From: Nymphaea colorata
Lineage: Eukaryota > Streptophyta > Magnoliopsida > Nymphaeales > Nymphaeaceae
Reading direction: 5' to 3'
Length of the DNA stretch: 64,000 nt
Assembly: GCF_008831285.2 (NCBI RefSeq)
Contig: NC_045144.1
Span: 124,001-188,000, forward strand
Both the position numbers and the translations under genes were made by a program. Below, piece after piece: positions 22,782 through 34,560 of this stretch (within the stretch, counting starts at the first letter, position 1; each line of letters opens with the position of its first letter). The notes below the pieces were generated by a model. The model saw only the letters and a list, made by a program, of their open reading frames with translations. It made no database searches and was not told the DNA's origin.

Positions 22782-23240
22782 CTAAAGGGTGCGATCCGGC
22801 TCCCTTCCTTGTTGCGGTTCAGGATTGCCTTCACTTTCTAATCCTGTCCCCATTTTAACGAGGTCTTGCTGACTTATATTGCCCTTCCCACTTAGCTCTT
22901 CATCGGACAATGTCTCAAAATTGCTGACTTGCTGGACCCCTTTTATCCTTAGTGCAGGCTGTTTACTGGGTATAGCCGGGTTTGGGACAGCTAGCATGGA
23001 TAATGGCTGAGTGACGCAACCCATTATGAACTTCTCAATAGGGCACCGTTCAGCCTTGTGGGGCCCTTTATTCGCATAGGCTTGCTGGTAAACCATAGGC
23101 TTTTTTATCTTGAATTTAGAAATACGATAGCCTGTTTTGGCGCTGGTGGTTGCCCGGGGTGGCGTGCCATTTTGCAGTCCTCTGCCGACTGTCATGTGGC
23201 TCTTCCGCCACTTGCTGCGAGGTGCCCTTTGCAAATTCAT
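22782..23240 (-). other. interior ORF c of the pol-less element, unknown
   Basis: 152 codons, with RISKFKIKKPMVYQQAYANK, which resembles RVSQIQIRKPKMMKSQPPAK at the corresponding place of ORF a. ORFs a and c thus appear to be two diverged copies of one module. Overlaps ORF b in another frame, consistent with a frameshift. No known domain. Confidence 0.35.
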
Positions 23241-23463
23241 GCCCTGGTTTTGGTTCCTTGGCTTTTAACGAGTTTGGACGGACTTGTGTCCCTTTGGCAT
23301 GCCCGTCAGTAGAGGATTCTCTACGTCCTTCCATTGATTGCTCTCCTAGACCACCTATTGAAGGGTTGTGGTGATGTTTTTCTTTGGGAGTCCTTGAAGA
23401 CATCAGGTCTTCCATTGGATCAGTCATCTCGTGCCATTCCAACCATGAACTCTGGCTGGTCAA
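23116..23463 (-). other. interior ORF b of the pol-less element, unknown
   Basis: 115 codons, rich in K, E, H and S. It overlaps the end of ORF a (44 bp) and the start of ORF c in different frames. I read a-b-c as fragments of one decayed frame rather than separate genes. Confidence 0.3.
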
Positions 23464-24124
23464 GAGTTATATATTCTCCAAAGGCTGTAAGGAATTTACG
23501 CTTCTTGCTCTTGGCAGGAGGTTGACTCTTCATCATTTTAGGCTTCCTGATTTGGATTTGTGAAACACGACAGCCCTTTGTGGCACGTTTGGCGGACTGA
23601 GTTTGAAGGGTTTGTGCTGGTTTCTGCCGTCTACTGATGGGTCTTCTTGCTATTTGCTTCAGATCGCCACCATGAACCTTGGTTTCTGGAAACTTGACTA
23701 GATTGGGCTGACAGTTCTTCTCTATGACTGGCCAAACCTTATCAGGATAATTATCTTGTCTACTCCTGATTGTATCTCTCAACGAGAAGTAGCTATGTCT
23801 ATCATGATACACCTTCCTTGACCCAAGTGAGTTCATAGTCTGAGTGGTGCTTCCGATCGGTCCGTTCCTCCAAGAATTGCGCCCTATATAATCGTATGCA
23901 CCTTCCTCATAGGTCTCTTCCTCCGATTGCTCATGGGATTCACCCCCGGTGCCTGGTTCATCATATGGGCTTACTTCACCATAATCCTCGTAATATTCTC
24001 CACTAGATTGATTGTTAGTCTCACTAGCAGAGTATTGTCCATACTCGTCACGGGATCTTTCTTCATCTGAGCTGCAGTTGTAAGAGGATCTAGCCTCTTC
24101 CTCACTTTCATACCAAGAGGACAT
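23420..24124 (-). other. interior ORF a of the pol-less element: acidic N-terminus, basic C-terminus
   Basis: 234 codons starting MSSWYESEEEARSSYNCSSD. Residues 1-90 are very rich in E, D, S and Y; residues 130-220 are basic (K/R) and end before a short acidic tail. The first ORF downstream of the leader, at the place of gag. An acidic then basic layout could suit a nucleic-acid-binding structural protein, but no CCHC knuckle or capsid motif is visible. No family recognised. It has a normal composition, unlike the shadows on the other strand. Confidence 0.45.
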
Positions 24125-25472
24125 CTCTTATGCTAATTACCGAAACTTGCTGGCTAGCATTAGCCGCTCTGGGGCAGATCTGAAAACTGCTTCTTTTCCG
24201 GTCACCAAAGATTGGGTAAGCCTCAAAATTAGTTACGAATCCACAGGTGTGGGTGCTTCGTACTAACTCCCCCCGTATGCTAAGATAAAGCCTGATTGAG
24301 GGGGCGGACTGCTCACAGAATACATAGACTGTTGCCACTCCAGAAAATAACAAAACTTCTACTGACTGCTATGAATTCAAACTGCTAACAACTGAAAAGG
24401 AAATCGGCTAAAAGCCAAATCTAAAAAGAACAGCTGACACCACTGAAACCATTTGTTATTGTGCTGTTCGCAGGGAATTCTTCAGAAAATAAGCGCCGCT
24501 TGTAAATTCAATAACTTTCCGTCCAGAACTCTGAAAATCACGAAACTTTCTTGAAAAATACTAGACATTATATGGAATCCAATGGCACCATGTTCAGTTT
24601 CTAATTCATCTCCAATCAAAGTCGATCTGCATAGAAAGTCATGCCTTGACCTCGGTTGTCAGCCCCATCGCCCGTTGTCTGCGTCAGCTGCGCTGCAAGC
24701 TTCCCGGGACAGGGGTCCACTCAAAAAATCATAACTTTTCAATCGTAACTCCAAAAAATTTGAAATTTTAACTGGAGATACCTGAGATATAGGCGCTTCC
24801 AACAAGACTAAACTCGACCAATTCCGATGCCGGAAGTGACAGCCCCAGCCACCGGAATCCGACGTAGTTTCTGGTTTTTTAGAAACTGTAATACACAGGG
24901 TGCTGATTATGTAATTCGACCTTTACTGCACCAAATGAACTCCGTTTCACACGAAATTTGGACAGAATGTGTCCAAAATATTTACGAACAGGTGAGTAGG
25001 GAGCTCGTTCACAGATCAGCAGAAATTTACCTGATTTCCTCGTTTGATTGGGCTGAACTGTTCACACCTTACTTAAGACGGCTGATACTAATTTTTCCTT
25101 ATATTTCTGCTAGGATGGCAAAGAAGTTGAAACAACTAAAACTCATTGCTACAACCAACACCAACTTCTACGAATCAAGGTCGTCTGCTACTAAACTGAC
25201 TGAAAACCAAAATTAACGCAGCTGAAAACTGAATACTCCAACTGAAATCTGACTGACAAAATCTACTGCTAAATTCTGAAATTGAAAATCTGTTGTACGA
25301 CTGCGCCCCAATTTAGCTCTGATACCAACTGGTGGGTTGGTATCAGTCGGTATAAGCCAGAAATCCAACTGTTCAAGCCAATTCTGCTTTTACACCAAAC
25401 TGACTAAAACTGAAACATGCTGAATAAAAAAACTCCTAAGCACTGAATCACAAAGGTGGCTGCTACGAGCTT
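24125..25472 (-). other. leader of the pol-less element
   Basis: About 1.3 kb between primer site and first ORF. No conserved coding sequence. Contains a second primer-site-like junction at 25316-25336 followed by its own inverted copy. Confidence 0.5.
25316..25346 (-). other. second primer-site/LTR junction with inverted partner
   Basis: GCTCTGATACCAACT followed by GGTGGG repeats the true junction at 25473-25493 (GCTCTGATACCAACT, TGTGGGG) 157 bp into the interior. It also forms an 11-bp-arm palindrome (CTGATACCAAC ... GTTGGTATCAG, 25319-25346). Confidence 0.7.
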
Positions 25473-25484
25473 GCTCTGATACCA
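25473..25484 (-). other. primer-binding site, initiator tRNA-Met type
   Basis: The minus strand reads TGGTATCAGAGC, the exact plant consensus, 3 bp from the end of the 5' LTR (25488). It gives the orientation of the element. Confidence 0.88.
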
Positions 25485-25487
25485 ACT

Positions 25488-28400
25488 TGTGGGGACCCTA
25501 GACCCGGCGTCGGTAAAATCTGCTGACCCGGTGTCGATGCCCTTCCCAAGATAACTAAGTCCAAAACTTGGAGAAGTTAATAACAAAAGTTGATCCAGCC
25601 GGACAGCAACCCCGACTTAATAGTTCCCTGGGTAAAGATACAAGTGTGTTTTCCCAGACCCAAGGCTTAATTCCTACTACAACGCCAAGGGGATCAAGGC
25701 TTGTATAATCACGAGCGATACAAAGAATTCTCTCACAGCTCACTCAGCAATCACATACAAACCATTCATACAATCCCTAAGAACGGCCAAACCATGCCCT
25801 TTCCCTTTGGTGGTCTAGCTACCTGCAGTTGTGTCCTTGGCAAGGTGCCTTGGAGGGACTGTCGACGGTCGCAATTGGCTAAGCCTGGTTTGGAAACCAA
25901 AGTGCACCCATAATCCCACGTTCTATAGGATGTTTAGAAGTTACCTAGCCGACGAGAGATCAGCTTGATCAGCAAGTGATCCGAGAGAAAACCAGTGGCA
26001 AAGCCACACTCGAATATCTCAGCAAGGTGGTGACGAGATGGCTCAGCCCGCCTGGCCGAGGACACCTTGTAGTCTCGTATGAGCTGGTCGAGAGAGTCTC
26101 GGCAATGAAGGTGTCAGCGAGGGATGCTGCCGGCTACGACGCCTGGAGCAAGGGAGCTGCTGATGGCATCGGTCGGCCGAGTGTAACAGCAATGTGCAGG
26201 AAGAGCGCCCGGTAGGAGGCAGGGGTTCGGCCCGCTTGGCCGAGGTTGCCTTGGCACCGGTGAGGTTGATCGGCCGCTGAAGGCTACGAGTTGCAGCAAT
26301 AAGGCCGTGTGAAGTTGTCACCTGTTGGGCTGATAACTCTAATCTGAACACGAACAGCCTTGGAGATGAACCTATCTAATGGACTCCAAGGGGTAAGGCT
26401 GAGCTCGGAACAAGGAAGTGAGCTCGGTGAGGGTTTAGGTAGGCTAGGTTCGGTTAGGTGAGCTCAATAGATATTTGAGCTCGGATGGACTAGGTCAAGG
26501 TAGGTAAGTCACTGTAGCCTAGGTGGTTCGGTAGTGGGTTGGCGTGAGAAGAGCCAAGTGAAGGGGGGTTAAGGCAACGACTGGGCTAGTGATGGACTAG
26601 TCGGTTATGGTTTAGGCATAGGCTAAGGGTCATGAGATAGAAAGTGGAGAGTTAAGCTTATGAGTGATGGATACTAATGATGGGGGTCGGTTATGCTAAG
26701 GGTTAAAGCCAAGAGACATGCAAGAGGGTAGGCTAACTAATGATGAGAAGTGGGGATTAATGATGAGGTAGAGGAGGTTATGGCGTGAGGATAAGAGAGG
26801 TTAAGGCTATAGTTAAGTGGAATGGGTCGGTTACAAGATGTAAAGGGCTAAGGGTGTGCGAAGAGGCTTCCTAGCTAAAAGAGGTGAATACGTACATTTA
26901 ATTCCTCAATTATGGCATGGAGTGGTGGGAAATGAGGTGAGTTATGACTCACGGTTGGGAGGCTTCAAGAGGGTTAATGATGAGAGGAGCTAAGTGGCCA
27001 GCTGAGAAGAAGGTGACTTTTGAGTTTGTATGGGTTTAGGAACGGTTATAAGGAGGTGAAGGGTGTAAGTGAAGGGGACTAAGTGTTGTGGCTGGGGTGT
27101 AATGATGAAGAGGACACTTGGCATTAGGGAATTAACTTACCTCTATGTGTGGCCAAGTGGGCAGCTTCACTTGAGTGAGATGCCTTATGTAACACTTGTA
27201 TTGATGAAGGGAAGCCGAAGGGGAAGAAGAGAAACGAGTGCCATCGAGTTGGGTCCTCCTTTTCCGCTCGTTAACTCACCATCGGGTCTGATTTGCCCTC
27301 CTTGACTTAGACATCAATCAATTAATTGTAAATGTTGCCAAGGGTAATTGGGGGATGAGCAAGGGGAATTGCGATAGCTGCTCGATGGTTGCCGGAAGTG
27401 AGCAGCGGCCACTAGAACCACCGTCCGACTTGGGAATTCCGGCCGGTAATGGAACTCAGCCATCCATAGCTTTTTTGGCCGAAACATGGACTGGATTCCA
27501 CCAAGACCAGGGCGATCCTATCTGAACCAACGAGAGAGAGAAAATTTCGCCCTTGGTTGCTTCAGATTTCGTCTGAACCTTCCGCCCAATCACTGATTTG
27601 CCTCAGCCAAGCCGAGCGTGCGACGTTGCTTGATTTTAGGATCAGCTGTGGAAAATTGCTCTCTTTTGTCGACAGCAACCACACGATTCTATGCGAGAGG
27701 ATTTGTTGCTGTCGTGGACAGGTTTTCCAAGGAGACCTACCGATGAATTCACAGAAATCTGATTGGCCTTCTGCCAATGGATTCCAGCGAACCTTCTCAG
27801 TTTCTCGCCGTGAAAACAGTCCTCACAAGCCGCACGTAGTTCTTCCTTTCCAGCAACGTTTCCTCTGGTTTTGGCAGAGTTCCAAAAGCTTACTAGGGAC
27901 AAATTCCTCAAGGCTTGATTTTCTGCTCGAGAGGATTGCTTCGGTGCCTACCTCGTCTCTCAGTCGGAGTCGATGCTCGGGCGCTAGCCATCTACTAGGT
28001 GGTCTTCTCGCCCGAGGTTACTAGTCCAGCCTCTCGACTAGTCTTCTCCACCGGTGGTACTAGCCGCTTTCCACTTGTTTTTCCCTAAGTCTTCCCGAGA
28101 CTTCAACCGGCCTCTAGTCCTCCTCTGTGATCGAGGGGGCTGCACCGTGAAGAAGGAGCAATTCCGTCGGGGGATTTGTGCATAGGATAAAGACAGCAAG
28201 GGAGGTTTTCTGGGAACCTCCAAGCTTGTCTTCATGCCTATGTTGCTTCAGCCAGAGCCACGGGTTGTAGCCTTTGAGATTCCGATCACCGCCGGCAAGG
28301 CTGATGAGGGGAAGAGAGAAACTCCCACACGGGGAACAGAGACAACGAACCAAACTTTCTTCTTTCTATTCAATATTCCATTCCCTAATAAAAACAACTT

Positions 28401-29067
28401 ACATCGAACTTATATAGCTCACAAAGAACCGGTTCTAGGAATGAACCGTGACACTTATACTTAAAACAAAACGACTCAACAAAAGCAAATAAACTAAAGC
28501 AAATGAGACGAGATATCTCAGAGTTCGAGTTTGACTCGGGCCTTGTGAGCTCGAGAGGTAACTTGTCTAGGTTCGGTCCTAGACTTCCCCATTTTACTTG
28601 GGTTAGGACTCGACACTAGGTTTGACTTTACCTCTACCGGATCTAGGTCCCTTTCTCTACGCTGCGCCCATCTTCAAGTCTGTCTCTGCTCTGCCCGTAC
28701 TTGGTGCCCACTGTAGCTCCTCCAAGTACTGTGTTGACCTCCTTAAGCCCGAATTCTTCTATCGCTATGTCCTGTCTCTTCGAGCCTTGGGAGACTGCTC
28801 ACTCCCAACATCATCATTTTGGCGTGAGCTCTACATGCTCGACCCTTCTTAGTCGAGTATGCTTTGGCCTTGTCGGCTCCATCGACGCTTTTTTTCTTCG
28901 ATTGGCGCCCTTCCACGGCCGCACGATGGGCCGCGTCTTCCTTCGGCCTTGACATCTCTTGCTCGGCAGCCAACTTTCGGCCTGCCTTGCCTAGGCTTAC
29001 ACCTTGGTTGCGAGCCTTTGGACTGGCCTCAGCCATCATCGGCCGAGACATATTTAGGCTCGCATCA
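25488..29067 (-). repeat. 5' LTR of the pol-less element
   Basis: 3580 bp, TG...CA. Contains a private 43-bp insertion at about 26031-26073 which duplicates nearby LTR sequence (CCCGCCTGGCCGAGG also at about 18818-18832 in the partner). The outer end is followed by GAAGA, target duplication with one change. Confidence 0.9.
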
Positions 29068-29189
29068 GAAGACAAGCTTTCCACAACATTCTAAAATAAG
29101 CATTAGTTGTTATTTTCACGCCTAAAAAACTTACATTCTGACATAATTTTGGACCAATCTCAGCTCACCTTCTCCTCCAATGTAGGAAA
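29068..29189. other. right flank of the pol-less element, shared with segment C
   Basis: The reverse complement of 52950-53071, up to the word ATGTAGGAAAAA, after which the two copies part. Proves that segment C descends from a locus which already held the element. No coding sequence. Confidence 0.8.
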
Positions 29190-29695
29190 AAGATACGTAT
29201 ACGCATATGTTATGTACTGTAATATGTAATATATATGTATACTCACAATATTAACATGTGTATATTAATATTATATTAATTTGTTAACATATATAATATT
29301 ATATTAAAATATATATCCTTATACACATTATATATCTATACAATATACATGCACAAATAATATGTATAACATATATGTATACATATAACGTTATATGTAT
29401 ATATCTTATGTCTACATAGTATAATATATACATATATATGGTATAATGTAGAATACAAGTTATAGACTATACATACGTATATTTATGTTATATGTTATAG
29501 GTGTATAATGTTATATATAATGTGTGTGTGTGTGTATATATATATAGATATATTTATTATTTAAATAGTAGATACATGAATACATCTACATATTAAAACA
29601 TATATAGCTTATGTACACATGCATATGTAAATTGTGTATATTATGCATAATGATATATGTATATATGTAATATAGTATATACATGTATATGTAAC

Positions 29696-29730
<35 letters not shown>

Positions 29731-30003
29731 CGTGTGTGTGTGTGTGTGTGTTTAACGTATATATGTATACATATTCTATATAGTAGACATATATATGGCA
29801 GTTATATATGTACATATAATATGTATACGTATAATATATTTTACATTAGACATCTATGTATATGTATACATATACGTTCGTATAAGTAACAACTAACATG
29901 TACATACGTATACATATGTATTCATAAAATATGTGTATACGTGTAGATAACATAATAAATAATACGTATACGCATATGTATATATAAAATTTCTAGTTAT
30001 ACA
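29190..30003. repeat. AT-rich block at the head of segment B
   Basis: Includes the uninterrupted form of the sites that copia C1 invaded elsewhere: TTATACACATTATATATCTATACAA words at about 29321-29345 contain CACAT (left copia) and CTATA (right copia) once each. (TG)n runs at 29522-29534 and 29708-29750 vary in length against segment A. Confidence 0.85.
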
Positions 30004-30456
30004 TATACCAAGGTATCACAATAGGTCTCTCGGAAGAGCCAAACATGTAATTGTCAAAGCATGTTTGGCATCTAATTCTGTTCTCATTGCTTGATATCAT
30101 TTTTATTTGTTCTCACTAATATTCTTTGTCAAAATTATATATCATTTATGGGAGCACATTTTTGTTCAATGGAAAGCCTTAGTTAGAGCATCAAATGTAC
30201 TTGGGATCAGATTCAACTTGGATAGATTGGTTATCAGATTTTGTTTAGGTTCAGGCATCTTTGTTTAAATCACTGTCCGTTTGGATCTGAAAAGTGTATG
30301 TTTTTTTTATCACTCCTTATCTGATCCAGCATGTTACCTGTCAACTTTTGTCACTGCCCATAAGAGAATTGATGAAGTTCATTTTCAGTTCGCCCTACAA
30401 ATACTCTTCGCGGGCTCAGAGTTTGTTCGGGTTATTGTTGTTTCTGGTTGGAGGAG
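30004..30456. other. region upstream of VAL remnant, segment B
   Basis: Collinear with 2823-3232 and then 5429-5500 of segment A. Contains the presumed VAL 5' leader (TTCGCCCTACAAATAC...). No other gene. Confidence 0.6.
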
Positions 30457-31400
30457 ATGGCCGCGCCCTCCTCTTTCTCGAAGATCTGCTTCAACCCAAA
30501 GTGTGGTGCCTCGTCATCGGAGAGGTGGTGGAAAGGATGGAGATTAAGGTCCGCCAACCAAAATGCATTTGAAAAGGAAGCAGGTGGTAACTTCAAGCAA
30601 CCTGCACAGAACAAGATTGATATTGGGAATTCAGAAATTAATGTGCGGAGTCCATTAGGTGCATTGGTTCAAGATAATATAGGAGGCTTGCTGGATACCA
30701 AGCATGTGAAAGGAAGAAAGATCCATGAAACTGTCCTTTCTTGATATTGGCCAAGGATCAGCAGCAATCAGGAGCTTCAGAAAATATCAGGAGAGTATCC
30801 ACCTCTACATAGTTTGGGAATTGTACCATAAAGCATATTTGCTTGGTGTGATTGATTCACTCCAAAATTTGCACTTGATTTGTTGATATTATAGTGAATC
30901 CAAGTCCTCCATGTGATCCTTGACCTTCCGTAAGCTCATATTCTATTATCACCCCTTTATTTGAGAAAACATTGAGTGCTAGTGATGCAGGTTGGATAGG
31001 GCGCCTGGTGCTGCCAAAAAAGTGTGTAGAGGTATGTTACTGAAATTTTTATTGTTGTCTTTTCTGAAACTAAGACCATGTTAGACTTTTTTGTCCTCTT
31101 GTCTTGCCATATACTAGAGCGGCTAACTTGTTTAGAGCTGCTTTCTTCCTGGACTTCCTTCAATTAAATTTGGTTTTTGGTACACTCATATGCTTGATTC
31201 TTATGCAATTCTTAATCTTGAACAGACATACTTCCCGGCAATTTCTCATCTTGAAGGACTGCCTCTTAGGATTTGGGATGCAAATGGAAATGATTGGGTA
31301 TTTCAATTTCTATTTTTGCCAAATAATAACAGTAGGATGTATGTGTTGGAAGGTGTAACATCATCATTCAGTCAACGCAAGTGCAAGCTGGTGACATAGA
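30457..31400 (+). pseudogene. VAL/HSI2-type B3-domain repressor remnant, segment B
   Basis: Second copy of the VAL fragment. The N-terminal frame (from ATG 30457) reads KICFNPKCGASSSERWWKGW. A 272-bp stretch present in A (5778-6049) is deleted at about 30733. The TGA in front of YWPRI is shared with A. B3 part 1 (about 30936-31031) is intact in length, SASDAG(W)[12 protein letters not shown], without A's 11-bp duplication but with Arg to Trp in the SASDAGR motif. Donor GTATGT at 31032 and CAG acceptor at 31225 follow. B3 part 2 (31226-31399) carries the same terminal frameshift as A. So the stop and the frameshift predate duplication and the other lesions followed it. No C-terminal exons are seen. 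Confidence 0.85.
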
Positions 31401-31785
31401 TAATGTGTGCAGCTTGGTCATTTCTTCTTGCTTGTGCATGCAATGCTTGGCATGCAAATAACTAAGAAGCCTCTCAATCATCCTTGTGCGTCTCATTAAA
31501 TTTACACTTTCCGAAGTTGAGTTACCTTTTTTTACATATAAATCAGCAAATGATTGTGATTTCTGTTCAAGTCTTCCAAACTTCACGGATTTACAAAGCT
31601 TTCTACCAGACATAGCACTATTGTTTTTTAGTATTATCCCATTTAATATAAGGCAACTGGTGTTATGTTATTAGAGGTCATAATATAGTATTATGATCAG
31701 AATAGGTTCATAGCCCGATAACCATGTTATTACTTTTTAATATATGTTTACCCTTGGTGAAGTATGGTACCTTCATAATATTACA
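31401..31785. other. non-coding DNA, segment B
   Basis: Collinear with 6725-7108. Carries short ORFs on both strands shared with A but without recognisable motifs. Confidence 0.55.
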
Positions 31786-32710
31786 GCAAGACAAGCGAAC
31801 ATATCCAAAGACACGAGAGGGAAGATGAAATGGTTGCGATTCCCTAGAAGCATAGAGTGGGGGGTTCGCCCATTTAACACACGACTAGGCATGCGCTTAA
31901 TCAAGTATGCACGAGTAAGAACAACATCTCCCCAATAATGTTTTGGAGGATTTCTTTGAAATAAGAGGACTCTGGTTACATTAAGTAGCTGACGATTTTT
32001 CCTCTCAACGAGCCCATTTTGAGGAGGGGTACAACTGCAAGATGTCTAATGAACAATCGCCAGTTTTCAAAGGAAATCCTCAACAGCTTGACAAACATAA
32101 ATCTTAACAGAACCACCATATTGGTTCTCCACAAGAAGAATGAAGGTCTCTATGATATGCGGCACTTCACTACGATCTTTCAACAGGTAAACAAAGGTAT
32201 TCCTTAAGTAATCATCTATAAAGGTTATAAAATACTGAAAACCACCACAACGGGTATAAATTCTAGAAGGCCCCCACACATCGGAATGAATCAAAGAAAA
32301 ATTTTCATTAGCAAGATTGTTTGAAACAGGGTAAGAAGCCCTAACATGTTTAGCAAACTGACATACATCACAAGATATCATAGATATGATCAAATTAGAA
32401 CATAATTCAAGAAATAGCTGTTTCAAAACTCCAAAACGGAGATGTCCAAGGCATTCATGCCAATACAAAAATAACTGAAGACAATTTTCTCTCTTCTTCT
32501 CGGTCCTGCTAACTACTGTCATAAGAGCATTGGCCACACGGATGGGAAGTCGATATAAGCCTTCAGACACCAAAACCAAATCCTCTTCCCTGTCACCAAG
32601 TCCTGTAAAACACAACGATTTGCAGAGTTCACAATTCAACTCCTTTGTAATCTTGCTGACAGATAAAAGATTCAAGGGAAGATGAAGAACTTGTAATTGA
32701 TTATCCATCT
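31786..32710 (-). mobile_element. copia integrase fragment, second family
   Basis: The minus strand reads the protease-integrase linker (LLSVSKITKELNC), the zinc-binding region (WHECLGHL ... CDVCQFAKH), the first catalytic Asp (HSDVWGP), then, after a frame break near 32070, PPQNGLVERKN with the catalytic Glu and KHYWGDVVLTRAYLIKRMPS. Related to C1 integrase but clearly another family. No LTRs, gag or RT accompany it. It fills the slot where A has 0.6 kb of AT-rich DNA, so it arrived or survived only in B. Confidence 0.85.
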
Positions 32711-33153
32711 TCATTCTTCTCTCGTTGTGTATCATGACAAGAACCGATAAGCATCTGACCGGTTTATATCTACGTGTGAACTTGTGCATGTGAATCTAGA
32801 TTACCGGCAGTCTCCCCCACATAGGGGATCTCTCTTTTTGTCCCCTTAAGCTCCTTTTTTTTTATTGGAGACCTCATTGAGGCAGTAAATATGGTTAAAC
32901 TGATGATAGAAAGATGATTCCTTGTTGTCTTCTTTCTGCTCCTCTTCCCTTTAATGATTATTAAATTGTCTCTTTTAATCTTTAAATACTGAAACCTCAC
33001 CAATTGATCACAATTTTTTTTTAAATATAAAAAGCTATTGACCCACAGATCTCTTCTCAAAGCGTTTCTCTACCGTGACTCCATTGTTAGGTACTGGAAA
33101 GAATCAATCACTAGCATTTGCTCCAGTAGCAGATTTTCATATCCGAAAGGGCA

Positions 33154-33154
<1 letters not shown>
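32711..33154. other. non-coding DNA, segment B
   Basis: Collinear with 7716-7800 and 7939-8281 of A, without the primer-site-like stretch of A. Nothing coding. Confidence 0.55.

Positions 33155-33197
<43 letters not shown>
33155..33197. repeat. (TA)n microsatellite
   Basis: An uninterrupted TA run at the position of the compound (TA)(GA) repeat of segment A. Confidence 0.95.
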
Positions 33198-33203
<6 letters not shown>

Positions 33204-34560
33204 CATACATTCATACATACAAATATTTGAATATGTTAATGTGAAAATAAAGAAACATTGAAGGGCTGATGTGGGCAGTTCATATGTGGCTCCGTCACTT
33301 ATTTGCATTCAGTTTCAATCAGTATGGATGGTTTTTCAGTCTTTGCTCCTGGATCTCCTTCTAATGCATTTGTTTTGCGGTATTACGATTTGTTGGATGC
33401 TCTTTTAAAAATTTTGAAATTTTAATTAGAAAGCCGTTTTTATATTTAAATGTTAACATAAATACAGTAAAATACTATTGGCTTGTATGATCAAAGTATC
33501 AAAATAAAAAAAGCTGCATATTGTTAAAGTCAATGCATTATAGCAGATGTCATCATCTCGCTATCAAAATTGTTGCTGTCAGCCTGTGACCTATTGGTCA
33601 CAGCGACACCTTCTAGCTATGAACTAGCGTGCTTTGGAAAAGGGTCTGCTTACAACATGGATGTTATATGAATATCGGAATTTCCTACGTTGTCGCTTTT
33701 CTTTGTTGGCTGCTAAATACGTTCATCTGTTTAGTTATATTTGGGCCTGTCTATTGTACTTCCTAGCATTAATGACATTATTGGCTTTCAAATCGTATGG
33801 TTTCTTCTCCTATCCTTGACTAGTTCTAAATATTGCTTAGATCTTTCCTATAATTCTGCTTTTCTTGTATTTGCAGTTATGACTTGTGACCTAATTCTGC
33901 TGATGGCGGGTCAAATTTGTCGTGAGAAAGGGAAGGCTCAATGAGGCAGCGCATTGTTGTAGACAGGCTTTAGCAGTCGTTATCGGGTATGCATTTTTTT
34001 CCTTTTTTTCTTTCTTTCCTTCTTAATTGGTGGACTGCACTTGTCTAAGACAGTCTTATTGTCAAAAAATGTTTCCCCTTAATGCAGCGCCAATTAATTG
34101 TCATGGTAACCTTTGGGAATACGATGAAGGTTTATGGTCCATTACAAGAAGTGAGTTACTCTGTTCTTTGAAGAGGAAATCTGTTTTCTATAAATTCTAT
34201 AGAATAACACAGTGTGATTTCTTCTTTATATTTGTATTATTCGTGCCCTGTGTGCTTGAGTGTTGTATATTCATCTTTGGTGCAAGCATTTTGTGTTTTG
34301 ATCTTTTTGCATGTGATTATAGTTTTCTGAATTTTGTGGGTTTTTTACTGACCTTTAATAGTTTAATTAGGAAAAATTGTTTTTGAGAACTTTTATTTTG
34401 TTCTACTTTGTACAGAAATTGGGAAGAATAAAAAAATACCAAAATTGTTCAAAAAATTCTGAATTTTGGTTTTCTAAAATCCTCTACTTCTGTAGAGTAA
34501 AAAAATACTTAGTTTTCATATTGGTTCTTTACAATATAATGTCTTTTTAACCCAGATTTG
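33198..34560. other. non-coding DNA shared with A and B2
   Basis: Contains two CAG-preceded blocks that look like relic exons: GTATTTGCAG at 33868-33877 followed by a short frame MTCDLILLMAGQICREKGKA, and TTAATGCAG at 34079-34087 followed by NCHGNLWEYDEGLW. Both recur in B2. I do not recognise the gene. Confidence 0.45.

Larger units (their letters stand above)
18100..29067 (-). mobile_element. 11-kb LTR retrotransposon lacking pol (LARD-like)
   Basis: Two direct repeats of about 3.6 kb with TG...CA ends (18100-21732 and 25488-29067) enclose 3.75 kb. A tRNA-Met primer site on the minus strand sits beside the right repeat and a polypurine tract beside the left, so the element reads right to left. 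Flanks are GAAAA (18095-18099) and GAAGA (29068-29072). Segment C preserves the right flank as GAAAA, so one base changed later. No protease, integrase, RT or RNase H motif could be seen in the interior, only charged, repetitive ORFs. The 3' tail is of the Ty3/gypsy style. I infer a non-autonomous element mobilised by a gypsy partner; lineage unproven. Confidence 0.88.

Noticed and set aside
24827-25216. Plus-strand 129-codon ORF in the leader of the pol-less element
   Set aside because: Opposite strand to the element, no motif, no second copy to compare.
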